Part shown: positions 34,888 to 44,674 of the stretch, piece by piece | How the letters are laid out: each line of letters starts with the position of its first letter | Numbering within the stretch: position 1 is the stretch's first letter | Source: an uncultured Sphingobacteriales bacterium | Lineage (GTDB): Bacteria > Bacteroidota > Bacteroidia > Chitinophagales > Chitinophagaceae | Assembly: GCA_937991535.1 (NCBI GenBank) | Contig: CALKHN010000048.1 | Location: 1-64,000, forward strand | Length of the DNA stretch: 64,000 nt | Reading direction: 5' to 3' | Notes under the pieces: generated by a model | What the model was told of the DNA's origin: nothing | Seen by the model: the letters and a program-made list of their open reading frames with translations, nothing else | The model's database searches: none | Translations under genes and position numbers: made by a program

Positions 34888-37703
34888 CTACCGCATCAGC
34901 ATAACAGATCCTTTGGTAAACTGAGCCGCTTCATTCACCGCTCTATACCGGCATATCCAGACATAGGTTCCGGCATTTTGAGGCAGGTTCCTGTACATTC
35001 CGTTCCAGCCTTCGTTGGGCTTGCGGCTGGTAAAAACAATTTGACCGTAAATATTATATACGGTAAACGCGTATTCGCTTATGCGTCCGCTGATCAGCGG
35101 TTTAAAAGAATCATTGATACCATCATTGTTTGGGGTAAACGTATTGGGAACAAAAAAACGGGTGCTGCAATCTTTGGCAAATATGCCAATGGAATCCCGG
35201 CCAATGCACCCGTCATTGTCTTTTACCTGTAGCCGGTATATTCCCGGGGTTTGTATCGTAATGCTGTTTGCTGAAGCGCCTGTGTTCCACAGGTATTTAT
35301 TAAATAATTTAAGAGGCTGTATGGTAAATGGATCCGTTGCGCAGATAGCAGTGTCGGCAGGCAGAAAGCAGGCAGGTGCCTGTGCTATTTTTGTAATGAT
35401 TATGCTGTCGGATGCCCTGCAGCCCTGCAGGTTGCTCACCGTTACTTTATATTTTCCCGGGGTTTGTATGAGCATACTGCTGCCGGTTGAGCCATCCTGC
35501 CATAGATAGCTGCTAAACCCGCTGCCTGCATATATGGTATCATCCTGGTGTAAGCAAAGGGTAGTTTTTTTAGGCAAAGTGATTACGGGGGCGGGGTATA
35601 CAGCGAGTATTTGAATGGTATCTTTTGAAAGGCAACCCGATGCATTTGCCGCCGATACCGAATAAGTGCCTGCCCGGTCTGCTTGTATATATTGACCTGT
35701 TTGCCCGTTGTTCCACTGATAGCGGCCGAATCCTGCACCTGCATCTAAAGTTAAAGGCTGGTTGCTGCATATGGCTGTATCCTTACCGAGATCAACAGGT
35801 GAAGGCTCGTTTATGGTAACCGTTATGGCATCATCAAAAGGATCGCCGCAATAATTGGTTGCTTTTACAAAGTACATTCCTGCCTGCTTTACAGTAAATA
35901 CGGAGTCGCCTGAACCGTTTTGCCATTCATAATTTTTAAACCCCGCACCGGCTCGCAGCACAAGCGAATCGTTTTTGCAGATAGCAGTATCAGCACCTAA
36001 TGCAATTTTACCCGGACTGATCAAAACATTGAGCTTTATGGAGTCCTTCAAATCAATACAGGAAGACAGTGAAGCGTACAGGTAACCCTGCCATTGCTTT
36101 TTAAAGGTAATGGCAACGGAAGAATCGTTCATCGGGGTTATTGTCCCTGCCGGATCATCTGTTTGCCATAGCACCTGTTTTAGGCAACCGGCATCTTTGC
36201 GGGCAGTAAAAATATAGGTCTGCGCAGTATCGCAAATGGTGGTGACGGCCGGCTTTATTTTTAAAAAAGAACAACGGCTTATTTGCCGGCAATAATCTTC
36301 TTCCAAAAGATTAAAGTCGCTTACCGAAATACCAGGATCGCTCTCTGCAAGCTGGATGCTGCTGGAATAGGTAAAGTAATCATCGTTGTGCGGTGTTATC
36401 GGGAATGGATCTAATTGTACAAATGAAGTATCCGGCCCAAAACAGGGATCCGCTGCATTATCCTATCCTGTTTGGTAGAGTTGAATATATGAATTGCCGT
36501 CGCGGAGATAACTGCTTACGATGTTGAGGTATTGATGGTTGTAATGAAGCGGGTACTTGCCGCCGTATGAAATAACTTCATTTGCTGAAAAAGGCATTTT
36601 CCTTTGCCTGATTATTTGCCCGGACTTACTGATAGTGGCAACATACATCGTGTTGTTATATTCGTCCAGCGCGGTATAAATGCTCCAGTTGCCCGCAGGG
36701 TCGGTGGCGCCGAAACGATAGGTGGTGGCAGACATTTGACTGTTTGAAAAAACCCTTCCCCCGCTGAAGTTGAGCAGGGTATCCATAGTGGTGTTGATGA
36801 GACCGAAGCGGTTTTGCGCAAAGGAATAGAACCTGTCGCTAATGTAAAATAATCTTCATTGGATTTAACCATATCTGCATATACCCACTGATGCATGGTT
36901 TTAACTAAGGGGTATGCCTGCGTCCGGGTGGAAAAATACGATCTGGATTGTAGGAGTTCGCCGGTTTGATGATCCATTTTAAAGGCGAATATATTTTCAT
37001 CAATTTCCGCATTGCCGGGTATGGGGCAGCCACTACTCCTGCCAAAAGCATACAGCATGTTTTTATCGGTTATTACACCGGTTATGGTTGACGAACTGCA
37101 AGTGTTTCCCGCAAACCACCTGTTGTATAATATATTTCCGCTATTATCCATTTTAATGATTAGCGGTACTTTTTCACCAGCATGAGCCCATTCTTCCACA
37201 CCTATAGTAGCGGCTATTATAATGTCATTATTATCGGTAACGGCCATTTGAACGTTTAGAAAAGAATCATCAACAGCAACAGTCGTAAGCTCCTTTGTCC
37301 ACAGCAGGTTGCCTGCATTGCTTAGCTGTATAACATTAATTGCACTGCCGGAGTTGTCTCCGGCATCGCGATATACAATAACAAAATTTCCATTGTTCAG
37401 CTCTTTTATTCCATTGATGAGTTGAAAATCCGTGTTATCAGATCCTTTCTTTATTTTCTTGCTCCATACAACGGTTCCGAACGGATTGATCTTAGTTATG
37501 AATAAGGTGACTTCGCCATTGACTGTGTTGAAATTCCTGCCTGCTATTACCGTAGCGCCATCCCGCGTAATGATATTTTCACTGGCATGCAGTACCATAC
37601 CGGCATCGTAATAGCCTTTCCGGTAAAAAGTATCCGCACAGTTTTGGGAGAAACTGATGGAGGTGGAAAAACAAGCTGCCAGTGATAAAAAAAGGGCTTT
37701 TAT
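34888..37703 (-). pseudogene. Decayed T9SS-sorted PKD-repeat surface protein
   Basis: One gene with three lesions. The N-terminal signal peptide reads KALFLSLAACFSTSISFSQN but its start codon is ATA (37703-37701), with no ATG, GTG or TTG in frame upstream. A one-base deletion near 36845 shifts the frame within SNEDYFT; the other frame continues ISDRFYSFAQNRFG. A TAG at 36463-36465 then interrupts the text QLYQTG-DNAADPCFGPD. The rest (to 34888) has four Ig/PKD-like repeats (GADTAIC, GKDTAIC, KKTTLC and PADTAIC blocks) and a gliding-motility C-terminal sorting domain (FVPNTFTPNNDGINDSF). It would have been a secreted surface adhesin-like protein of about 930 residues. Confidence 0.8.
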
Positions 37704-38063
37704 TTCAGGTATACCAATGCTTTCTGGTTTTTTGCGGAAGACGATGTCTTATTTGTGATTTGCAGAATATTCTTACAAGTTCGTAAAAGTCGGGCTTAAA
37801 TACTTCTAATAAACGATTTGATTATAAGATATGTTGTAGCTGTTGTTATCAATACTGCCTGTTAAACAGTTGTAAACTTCCATTTCCGCAATTGCTATAT
37901 GTTTCTATGTATCATAACTTCTTGTACTTCCGCTATACGTTGTCTCCGGACTGCGTATCAATTATGTTCTCCCCAAACACTGTTCCGCCAGCCATCTATT
38001 ATAATATCCCGGGAGAATTTTGTATATTGTATCAGATCTTTTCTTCATCTAAAACTTTGCCAT

Positions 38064-38513
38064 ATGAACCTCCTTCACAGTATGGAAAGATGGGGAGACA
38101 CCCATCATCCCAAATGGCTCGATTTCATCCGTATGTTGCTGGGTATATTTCTTTTTATACGGGGTGTGGAATTTATCAATAACATGGATCAGTTGAGCGC
38201 CCTCATGGCTAAAAACGAATTTCTCGGTTCCATGTCGCTGGGCGTGCTGGCGCATTATGTAGTGTTCGCGCATATTGTAGGCGGCGCATTGATCACTTTC
38301 GGACTGCTTACCCGTTTGGCATGCCTGGTGCAGATCCCTATTTTATTGGGCGCTGTTTTTTTTGTAAATGCAGATGCAGGAATTTTGTCGCCCAATGAAG
38401 GGCTTTGGCTTTCTATACTTATTTTGGCATTGCTGATCTTTTTTCTGGTAAGCGGCAGCGGTACTGTTTCTGTAGATGAACAAATGCGCAGGCAACCGGA
38501 AAGGAGAAAATGA
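38064..38513 (+). CDS. DoxX-family membrane protein
   Basis: About 149 residues from ATG 38064 (MNLLHSMERWGD); the frame is open back to 37899 but that part is not conserved-looking. Four transmembrane helices with the DoxX/DoxD pattern RMLLGIFLFIRGVEFI near the start, then a central HIVGGALITFGLLTRLA. DoxX-like proteins are small membrane components of redox or thiol-related systems in some bacteria; no role is evident here. Confidence 0.75.
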   Translation: MNLLHSMERWGDTHHPKWLDFIRMLLGIFLFIRGVEFINNMDQLSALMAKNEFLGSMSLGVLAHYVVFAHIVGGALITFGLLTRLACLVQIPILLGAVFFVNADAGILSPNEGLWLSILILALLIFFLVSGSGTVSVDEQMRRQPERRK

Positions 38514-38648
38514 CGTATATTAAAAGTAAGAATAGTTAAAAATTATGAAAAGGTGAAAAATGAAGGTGTATAAATCACGTTATTATATTATTTTGTTGGC
38601 GTAAAGCCTGGTATATTTCTGCCCCGTTTAAACAATAAATAATAATAT

Positions 38649-39086
38649 ATGATGATGTTCCCTGCTAAAACAGTATTCTTTAGCTTATGCTGTTTTACCC
38701 TGCTTGTCGCTTCCTCCTGTAAAAAAAACGACAATCCGTCCGGATCTGCCACTGTTAGCACAACCGTAACTTCAGGAACCTGGAAGGTTACGTATTATCT
38801 TGAGAGGGACGCGGACCATACATCAAGTTTCGCTGGTTATACATTTACATTTAACAGCAACGGAACGGTAACTGCTGTAAAAACCGGTGATACGGTAAAC
38901 GGTACCTGGTCGGCAGGCAACGACGACAGCAGGGTTAAATTTATCCTGAACTTTATTGCCCCCGATCCATTTAGAGAAATAAGCGAAGACTGGCGCGTAA
39001 CAGAACGTACAAACAATAAGTTAAGGCTGGAAGACACGAGTGGGGGAGACGATCATATTGACTATCTTACTTTTGAAAAAAATTAG
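38649..39086 (+). CDS. Small lipoprotein, unknown function
   Basis: A 145-residue protein with a lipoprotein signal ending VASSC (Cys24). The mature part is a compact beta-rich domain with GTWKVTYYLERDADHTSSF, TFTFNSNGTVTAV and NGTWSAG, the pattern of lipocalin-like Bacteroidota lipoproteins. It may start at any of three consecutive ATG codons (38649-38657). Confidence 0.7.
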   Translation: MMMFPAKTVFFSLCCFTLLVASSCKKNDNPSGSATVSTTVTSGTWKVTYYLERDADHTSSFAGYTFTFNSNGTVTAVKTGDTVNGTWSAGNDDSRVKFILNFIAPDPFREISEDWRVTERTNNKLRLEDTSGGDDHIDYLTFEKN

Positions 39087-39197
39087 AAAACCCGACCGGT
39101 CTATGAATTCCTAGCGCTGACAATTCGCCGGGGTCACCCTCTCCCTTAGCTACTATGCTGTGAAGACCCCGTTGGGAAAAAAGATACAGAGGTGTGG

Positions 39198-39311
39198 GCT
39201 ATCAGCTTTCAGGTGAAGCCATCCCTGGAACTTGTAACCTGTAACTTGAACGTCACAGTGTTTCAAAGCGAAGCATGTATTTCATTTTCAAATTTTCAGA
39301 TTTCCACATTT
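39198..39311. repeat. Repeat words in the gap after argS
   Basis: Contains GCTATCAGCTTTCAG (39198-39212), related to the element at 27052-27063, then CTTGTAACCTGTAACTTG (about 39230-39248) and TTTTCAAATTTTCAGATTTC words (about 39284-39306). No gene. Confidence 0.5.
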
Positions 39312-41093
39312 TCACATTCTCTCCGGTACTTCAATACCGGATAACCTCATACCCGAGGCAATAACATTTGCCGTCATCTGGCAGACGCGCAGCCGCAACT
39401 GTTTTTTATTTTCCGTTTCGGCTTTCAGCACCCGGTGTTCGGTTACAAAGGAGTTGAATGTTTTTGCAAGCTCGTAACAATAGTTCACTATTACGGAGGG
39501 ATTGTGTTCAAAAGCAGATTGTTCTATAGCGGCTGGATATTTTTCTAATAAAATGATCAGTTCCTTTTCCAAAGGCAGCAGGGGCTCGCTGTGTTGCAGT
39601 GTAAAATTGTTATCCGGCTGTTCATTCCTGAGAATGGCTTTTGCCCTGGCGTGCGAAAATTGCACAAAGGATGCTGTAAAGCCATGAAAATCTATACTTT
39701 CCTCGGGGTTGAAGATCATTCTTTTTTTAGGATCAACCCGCAAAATAAAAAACTTTAAAGCGCCCAATCCGATCGTGTTATAGAGTTTGCCGAGTTCTTC
39801 GGCAGTAAAATCTTTTACCTTTCCTAACTCTTCGGTTTTCTGAGCCGCCACTTTTATCATCTCGTCAATAATATCATCCGCATCAACAACGGTTCCCTCC
39901 CTCGTTTTCATACGGCCCGAAGGCAGCTCCACCATACCGTAGCTGAGATGGTAAATACCTTCGGAAGAAGGCAGCCCCAGTTTTTCACAGATCAGTTTCA
40001 GTACCTTGAAGTGATAATTCTGTTCATCGCCCACCACATAAATGCTCTGATCGTAATGGTATGCTTCGTATTTAACAACAGCTAAGCCTATATCCTGCGT
40101 AATGTAAACCGCCGTTCCGTCTTTTCGCTGCACTATCTTTTCGTCAAGTCCCTCCGCGGTTAAATCAACCCACACGCTGTTGTCGTCTTTTTTAAAGAAT
40201 ACGCCTTTTTGCAATCCTTCTTCCACTAATTTTTTTCCCAGCAAATAGGTATCGCTTTCGTAGTAAATTTTATCAAAATCACTGCCAATTCTTTTATACG
40301 TAATATCAAATCCCGCATATACCCAACTATTCATTTGTTTCCATAATGCTATCACATCCGGCTTTCCAGCCTCCCAGTCTACCAGCATTTGCTGGGCCGC
40401 TTTCATAATAGGCGCTTCTTTTTCCGCGGCTTCCTCACTCATACCGGTGGCTTTTAAGGCCTGTACTTCTTTTTTAAATTCCGTTCCAAACTGCACATAA
40501 TAATCCCCTACAAAATGATCTCCTTTCGTGCCCGTACTTTCGGGGGTGGCGCCGTTAGCGAATTTTTGCCAGGCAACCATGCTTTTGCATATGTGTATGC
40601 CCCTGTCGTTGGCAATACAGGTTTTAATCACATCATATCCGTCCGCCTTTAAAATTTCGGATACACTCCATCCCAAAAAAATATTGCGCAGGTGCCCGAG
40701 GTGCAGGGGCTTGTTGGTATTGGGTGAAGCGTATTCCACCACGATGGTTTTGCCGTTCCCTGCTTTTCTGCCGTACGCATTGTTCCCGTAATGATCATTC
40801 AGCATGGCAGTCCAGTAAGCATCGGTGATGGTGAGGTTCAAAAAACCTTTGATCACATTAAAGGAAGAAAATAAAGCGGGAGATGTTTGTATTAAATGTT
40901 CGCCCAGGGTTTTTCCCAAAGCATCAGGCGATTGTTTTAGCGGTTTCAACAGGCTAAATAAAACAACGGTGTAATCGCCTTCAAACTCCGGTTTGGTTTG
41001 GTTGATCTGAAAATCCTTTGCGCTGAATGGCTGGCTGTACAGTTGCGCCAGTGCTTTAATAACAGCCTGCTGAATACCTGATGTAACGGACAT
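39312..41093 (-). CDS. argS: Arginyl-tRNA synthetase
   Basis: Class I synthetase that charges tRNA-Arg, 593 residues. The N-terminal Add1 domain is followed by the HIGH-type motif NKPLHLGHLRNIFLGWS, a KMSKS equivalent in SGRMKTREG, and the C-terminal DALR anticodon-binding domain (ASFVQFSHARAKAILR). A TATTTTTG -7 element lies upstream. Confidence 0.96.
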   Translation of the reverse strand: MSVTSGIQQAVIKALAQLYSQPFSAKDFQINQTKPEFEGDYTVVLFSLLKPLKQSPDALGKTLGEHLIQTSPALFSSFNVIKGFLNLTITDAYWTAMLNDHYGNNAYGRKAGNGKTIVVEYASPNTNKPLHLGHLRNIFLGWSVSEILKADGYDVIKTCIANDRGIHICKSMVAWQKFANGATPESTGTKGDHFVGDYYVQFGTEFKKEVQALKATGMSEEAAEKEAPIMKAAQQMLVDWEAGKPDVIALWKQMNSWVYAGFDITYKRIGSDFDKIYYESDTYLLGKKLVEEGLQKGVFFKKDDNSVWVDLTAEGLDEKIVQRKDGTAVYITQDIGLAVVKYEAYHYDQSIYVVGDEQNYHFKVLKLICEKLGLPSSEGIYHLSYGMVELPSGRMKTREGTVVDADDIIDEMIKVAAQKTEELGKVKDFTAEELGKLYNTIGLGALKFFILRVDPKKRMIFNPEESIDFHGFTASFVQFSHARAKAILRNEQPDNNFTLQHSEPLLPLEKELIILLEKYPAAIEQSAFEHNPSVIVNYCYELAKTFNSFVTEHRVLKAETENKKQLRLRVCQMTANVIASGMRLSGIEVPERM

Positions 41094-41116
41094 GAATCCA
41101 CATTTTTAAAGGACTG

Positions 41117-41124
41117 CAAAAATA
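41117..41124 (-). promoter_or_regulatory. -7 element TATTTTTG upstream of argS
   Basis: Matches TAnnTTTG 23 nt before the argS start. A -33 TTG at 41141-41139 is only 14 nt away, so the upstream box is uncertain. Confidence 0.4.
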
Positions 41125-41191
41125 AGGATATGTGGGTTCAATCCTTTTTTTATGTTATTTTGTAGAAATGCAGTAGCTAAGCCCAATACAT

Positions 41192-42313
41192 ATGAAAATA
41201 ATTGAAGTTAACAATGCAGCCACAAGAAAATCCTTTCTTGACCTCCCTAAAAAAATATATAAAAATGACCCCAACTGGGTTTGCCCTTTAAACAATGATA
41301 TTGAATCGGTGTTTGATCCCCGCAGGAACAATTATCATCAGAATGGTAAATGCATACGATGGATACTGAAAGACAAAGGTGGAAAGGTAATTGGCCGTAT
41401 TGCCGCTTTCATCAATAACAAAAAGGCATACCTGTCTGAGCAACCCACAGGGGGCTGCGGTTTTTTTGAATGCACCGATAACCAGGATGCTGCCGACCTG
41501 TTGTTTGATACGGCTAAGGCCTGGCTTGCCGGAAATGGAATGAAGGCAATGGACGGTCCGGTAAATTTTGGAGAGAATGATATGTGGTGGGGGCTGCTGG
41601 TGGAAGGCTTTGCGGTGCCTTATTATGGCATGAACTATCATCAGCCTTATTACAAAAGATTGTTTGAACGCTATGGTTTTACGCCTTTATACGAACAGAT
41701 ATCCAATGCGATAGAAATATATAAACCTTTTCCGGAGCGCTTTACTAAAATCGCGGAATGGGTGGTTAAAAAACAGGGGTACCATTTCGAACACCTTAAG
41801 AAAAATGAGTTTCAGCGTTTTGCCGGTGATTTTAAAGAGATATACAACGATGCCTGGAAAGACTTTGAGAATTTTGCACCCATAACGGATATCGCTATAC
41901 GTGAAACATTTGAAAAGATAAAGATCATTATGGACGAAAGGCTGATCTGGTTTGCTTACGTAAATGGCGAACCGGCCGCTATGGTAGTGATCGTTCCGGA
42001 TACCAATGAACTGATCAGCAATTTGAATGGTAAGCTGGGACTTTGGGGCAAACTAAAATTTCTGATGAACAAATGGAATTATAAGAATAAACGGATGCGG
42101 GCCATTATTATGGGAACCAAAACAAAATTTCAAAAGCATGGACTTGAAGCTGCCATGATCATCAAGCTAAAGGAATATGTTTTACCGTTGCAGCAGTATA
42201 AAGAGCTGGAGTTATCCTGGGTAGGTGATTTTAATACCAAGATGATCGCCCTGCATGAAGCAACAGGCGCTACCTTTTCTAAAAAGCACATCACCTACAG
42301 GTATATCTTTTAA
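41192..42313 (+). CDS. GNAT-related N-acyltransferase-like protein
   Basis: A 373-residue protein of the YghO-like group. The N-terminal MKIIEVNNAATRKSFLDLPKKIYKNDPNWV and C-terminal ELSWVGDFNTKMIALHEATGA are typical. The core has the GNAT-like acyl-CoA fold but with a weak cofactor motif. The substrate is unknown. A small GNAT gene follows 10 nt downstream, so the two form a pair. Confidence 0.75.
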   Translation: MKIIEVNNAATRKSFLDLPKKIYKNDPNWVCPLNNDIESVFDPRRNNYHQNGKCIRWILKDKGGKVIGRIAAFINNKKAYLSEQPTGGCGFFECTDNQDAADLLFDTAKAWLAGNGMKAMDGPVNFGENDMWWGLLVEGFAVPYYGMNYHQPYYKRLFERYGFTPLYEQISNAIEIYKPFPERFTKIAEWVVKKQGYHFEHLKKNEFQRFAGDFKEIYNDAWKDFENFAPITDIAIRETFEKIKIIMDERLIWFAYVNGEPAAMVVIVPDTNELISNLNGKLGLWGKLKFLMNKWNYKNKRMRAIIMGTKTKFQKHGLEAAMIIKLKEYVLPLQQYKELELSWVGDFNTKMIALHEATGATFSKKHITYRYIF

Positions 42314-42323
42314 ACAAACCGCG

Positions 42324-42731
42324 ATGATAAGCTACCAGGTTGAAAATGATTTAAAGGCGGAAGAGTTCGTACATATATTGCAACGCTCCACACTTGGGGA
42401 GCGCAGGCCGGTTGATGACGCGGAACGCATCGCTGGCATGCTTGCGCATGGGAACCTTATACTAACAGCAAGGGATAATGGCCAAATTGTTGGCGTAGCC
42501 CGCTCACTCACCGATTTTTCATTTTGTACTTATTTATCAGACCTTGCCGTTGATAAAGATTACCAGCATAAGGGCATAGGAAAGGAACTGATCCGGCGTA
42601 CAAAATTGGAAGCGCCAAAAGCAAAGCTGATACTACTGGCTGCTCCCGCTGCTGTAAACTATTATCCGCATATCGGGATGAAGCGGCACGAGCACTGCTT
42701 TTATATAGATCGCGCCGATGAATTGAAGTAA
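42324..42731 (+). CDS. GNAT family N-acetyltransferase
   Basis: A 135-residue acetyltransferase from ATG 42324 (MISYQVENDL); the longer frame starting at 42255 lies inside the upstream gene. The acetyl-CoA loop is VDKDYQHKGIGKELIRR (Q/R-x-x-G-x-G/A). The terminal GMKRHEHCF is typical of the small 'GNAT acetyltransferase YjaB-like' group. The substrate is unknown. Confidence 0.85.
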   Translation: MISYQVENDLKAEEFVHILQRSTLGERRPVDDAERIAGMLAHGNLILTARDNGQIVGVARSLTDFSFCTYLSDLAVDKDYQHKGIGKELIRRTKLEAPKAKLILLAAPAAVNYYPHIGMKRHEHCFYIDRADELK

Positions 42732-42745
42732 TACACTTTGAGCCC

Positions 42746-43594
42746 CTATAAAACTTCGCTGCTCCAATGCCCTCCAATGGGTAAAATGGTATAGGCCTGC
42801 TGAACTGCCTCAGCCCGTGCTGCAAAATCGGCAGGATTTGCAGTGTTGAAAGTAAACATATCATAATGACAGGGAATAACATGTTGTATACCCGCTGCTT
42901 TAGCTAAATCCGCAGCTTCCTGTACATTAAGATTCCCCGCAACGCCTCTTGCCGGGTCGTTGCCGTTGATGGGAAGCAATGCCAGGTTGATTTGAAATGG
43001 GCTTAGTATTTTTTCTAACCCGGAATACCAAAGCGTATCGCCGCTATGGTAAATGGAATAATTACCAAACTGTATAATGTACCCCATATAAAGGCATTCG
43101 CCATTTTCATTACGGTCAACATTATTGTGCGCGGCGGCAATGCCATGAAAAGTAAACTCACCAATGGTTATCTGTTTCCCTTCATTCATGCCTGAAGGAA
43201 ATGCTTCCGGTATTTGCACTCTGCCGGCAACAAAGCTTCTGTTGGCTTCGGGGATAATGAAGGTGATGCCTGGATTGTTTTTAATGATGGGTACTAAAGT
43301 TTCTGCATCTAAATGATCAGTGTGGTTATGACTGGAACTTACAATGGAAATGTTTTTCAATAACCCGGGCTTCACCACCTGCTCACTCATTCGGGTATGC
43401 GGTTTAAGGGTATCTGCATATTTTTTTGTGAGGGAATCCGAAAGATAGGGGTCAATCAGCAGCCTTTTCCCCTGCCATAGCAGCAGGTAGCCGCTTTGCC
43501 CCAGCCACCACAGGTGAAAATGTTTTTTATCATTTTCATACTGCTGTACCTGTGCAATAAAATCATTATCCTTTATAACAGCCGGAATCATCAT
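42746..43594 (-). CDS. Metallo-beta-lactamase-fold hydrolase (UlaG-like)
   Basis: A 282-residue metal-dependent hydrolase. The signature is SSHNHTDHLDAETL (HxHxDH), with further ligands in AAAHNNVDRN and YHSGDTLWYS. The pattern matches the L-ascorbate-6-phosphate lactonase (UlaG)-like branch. It is the last of five collinear genes (SDR, ROK, SIS, core-MetE, this), separated from the MetE-like gene by a 40-nt gap that carries a palindromic TCCGCCGTGGCGGA word (43612-43625). The natural substrate is unknown; a lactone or phosphate ester is possible. Confidence 0.85.
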   Translation of the reverse strand: MMIPAVIKDNDFIAQVQQYENDKKHFHLWWLGQSGYLLLWQGKRLLIDPYLSDSLTKKYADTLKPHTRMSEQVVKPGLLKNISIVSSSHNHTDHLDAETLVPIIKNNPGITFIIPEANRSFVAGRVQIPEAFPSGMNEGKQITIGEFTFHGIAAAHNNVDRNENGECLYMGYIIQFGNYSIYHSGDTLWYSGLEKILSPFQINLALLPINGNDPARGVAGNLNVQEAADLAKAAGIQHVIPCHYDMFTFNTANPADFAARAEAVQQAYTILPIGGHWSSEVL

Positions 43595-43634
43595 CCCAAA
43601 TCTTAAACCTGTCCGCCGTGGCGGATCTCAAATT

Positions 43635-44660
43635 TCAGATCATCTCCCTCGCCATTTTCGCGCCCTTCACCATATTGATCAATTTTTGTCTTGATGCCCA
43701 TCTTGCAGTCTGGCTCAATCCGCAGTCGGGAGCTACAGACAGTTTTTCCGCGGGAATATATTGCAGGCACCTTTTAATTCTTTCCACCACATCTTCAGGG
43801 GTTTCAATGTAATAGTTTTTTACATCAATGATCCCTACTGCAACATTCATTCGTTTGGCAAAAGTTTCTAGTAATGCCATCTCCGCAAATTCACGGTTTG
43901 CCATTTCAATGTGTATTTCATTTACTTTAAGCTCAAGAAAATCCGGGATCATCGGTTTTATACTCCGGTAACCCACAGGCCGTCCTTTAAAATTGCCAAA
44001 GCATAAATGTGTGGAAAGATTGCATTTGCCCACCACGGGTTCAACTGTTTTGTTGAATATGGCGGCAAATCTTCTGGTATCTTCCTTATACGCGTAGCAA
44101 CTCATGGAGGGCTCATCAACTGTAATTTCAGTGCATCCTGCCGCTACCAGTTCTTCCAACTCCTTTTGTATAAATGGAAGGATGGCTTCGGTTATGGCGT
44201 ACCGGTCCTTGTATTCATTGTTTGGCAATAATCTGCCGCTTAAGGTGTAGGGTCCAGGTATGCTGGCTTTTAGCACAGGACCCTGCGGCGCTAATTTTTT
44301 TAAACGTAAGAACTCTTTCACCACACCCAATCCCTTTGGAGCAGAAAGTGTTTCGGTAATCCTGTGTTTTCCTCTCTGGTCGTGTGCTGCCGGTCCAAAA
44401 CGTCTTGTTTCGCTTTCATCGGGCGATATTCCATTGATATAGCCGTAAAAAGACAAATTGAAATCGAGTCTCGTTTGTTCCCCATCAGTAATCACATCAA
44501 GCCCGGCCGTTGTTTGGTCATGAACCGCGGCAATAACAGCATCTTCAATTGCTTCTTCTATATCGGCGGGTCCAAATTCGTTTAAGTGCTGCGATGCAAA
44601 TTCCAGCCATCCCGGGAAAGGATAGCTACCAACCACTGTTGTGCGTATGGGCGTATGCAT
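43635..44660 (-). CDS. Core-MetE-type cobalamin-independent methionine synthase-like protein
   Basis: A 341-residue protein equal to the C-terminal catalytic half of MetE, without the N-terminal half. All zinc ligands are recognisable: His and Cys in STHLCFGNF, Glu in IHIEMANRE and Cys in VAPDCGLSQTARW. Full-length MetE transfers methyl from 5-methyl-THF to homocysteine; stand-alone 'core-MetE' proteins use other methyl donors in some microbes. Its presence in a sugar-type operon is unusual. It starts 14 nt downstream of the SIS gene's stop. Confidence 0.88.
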   Translation of the reverse strand: MHTPIRTTVVGSYPFPGWLEFASQHLNEFGPADIEEAIEDAVIAAVHDQTTAGLDVITDGEQTRLDFNLSFYGYINGISPDESETRRFGPAAHDQRGKHRITETLSAPKGLGVVKEFLRLKKLAPQGPVLKASIPGPYTLSGRLLPNNEYKDRYAITEAILPFIQKELEELVAAGCTEITVDEPSMSCYAYKEDTRRFAAIFNKTVEPVVGKCNLSTHLCFGNFKGRPVGYRSIKPMIPDFLELKVNEIHIEMANREFAEMALLETFAKRMNVAVGIIDVKNYYIETPEDVVERIKRCLQYIPAEKLSVAPDCGLSQTARWASRQKLINMVKGAKMAREMI

Positions 44661-44674
44661 ATTGTTGTGTTCCT

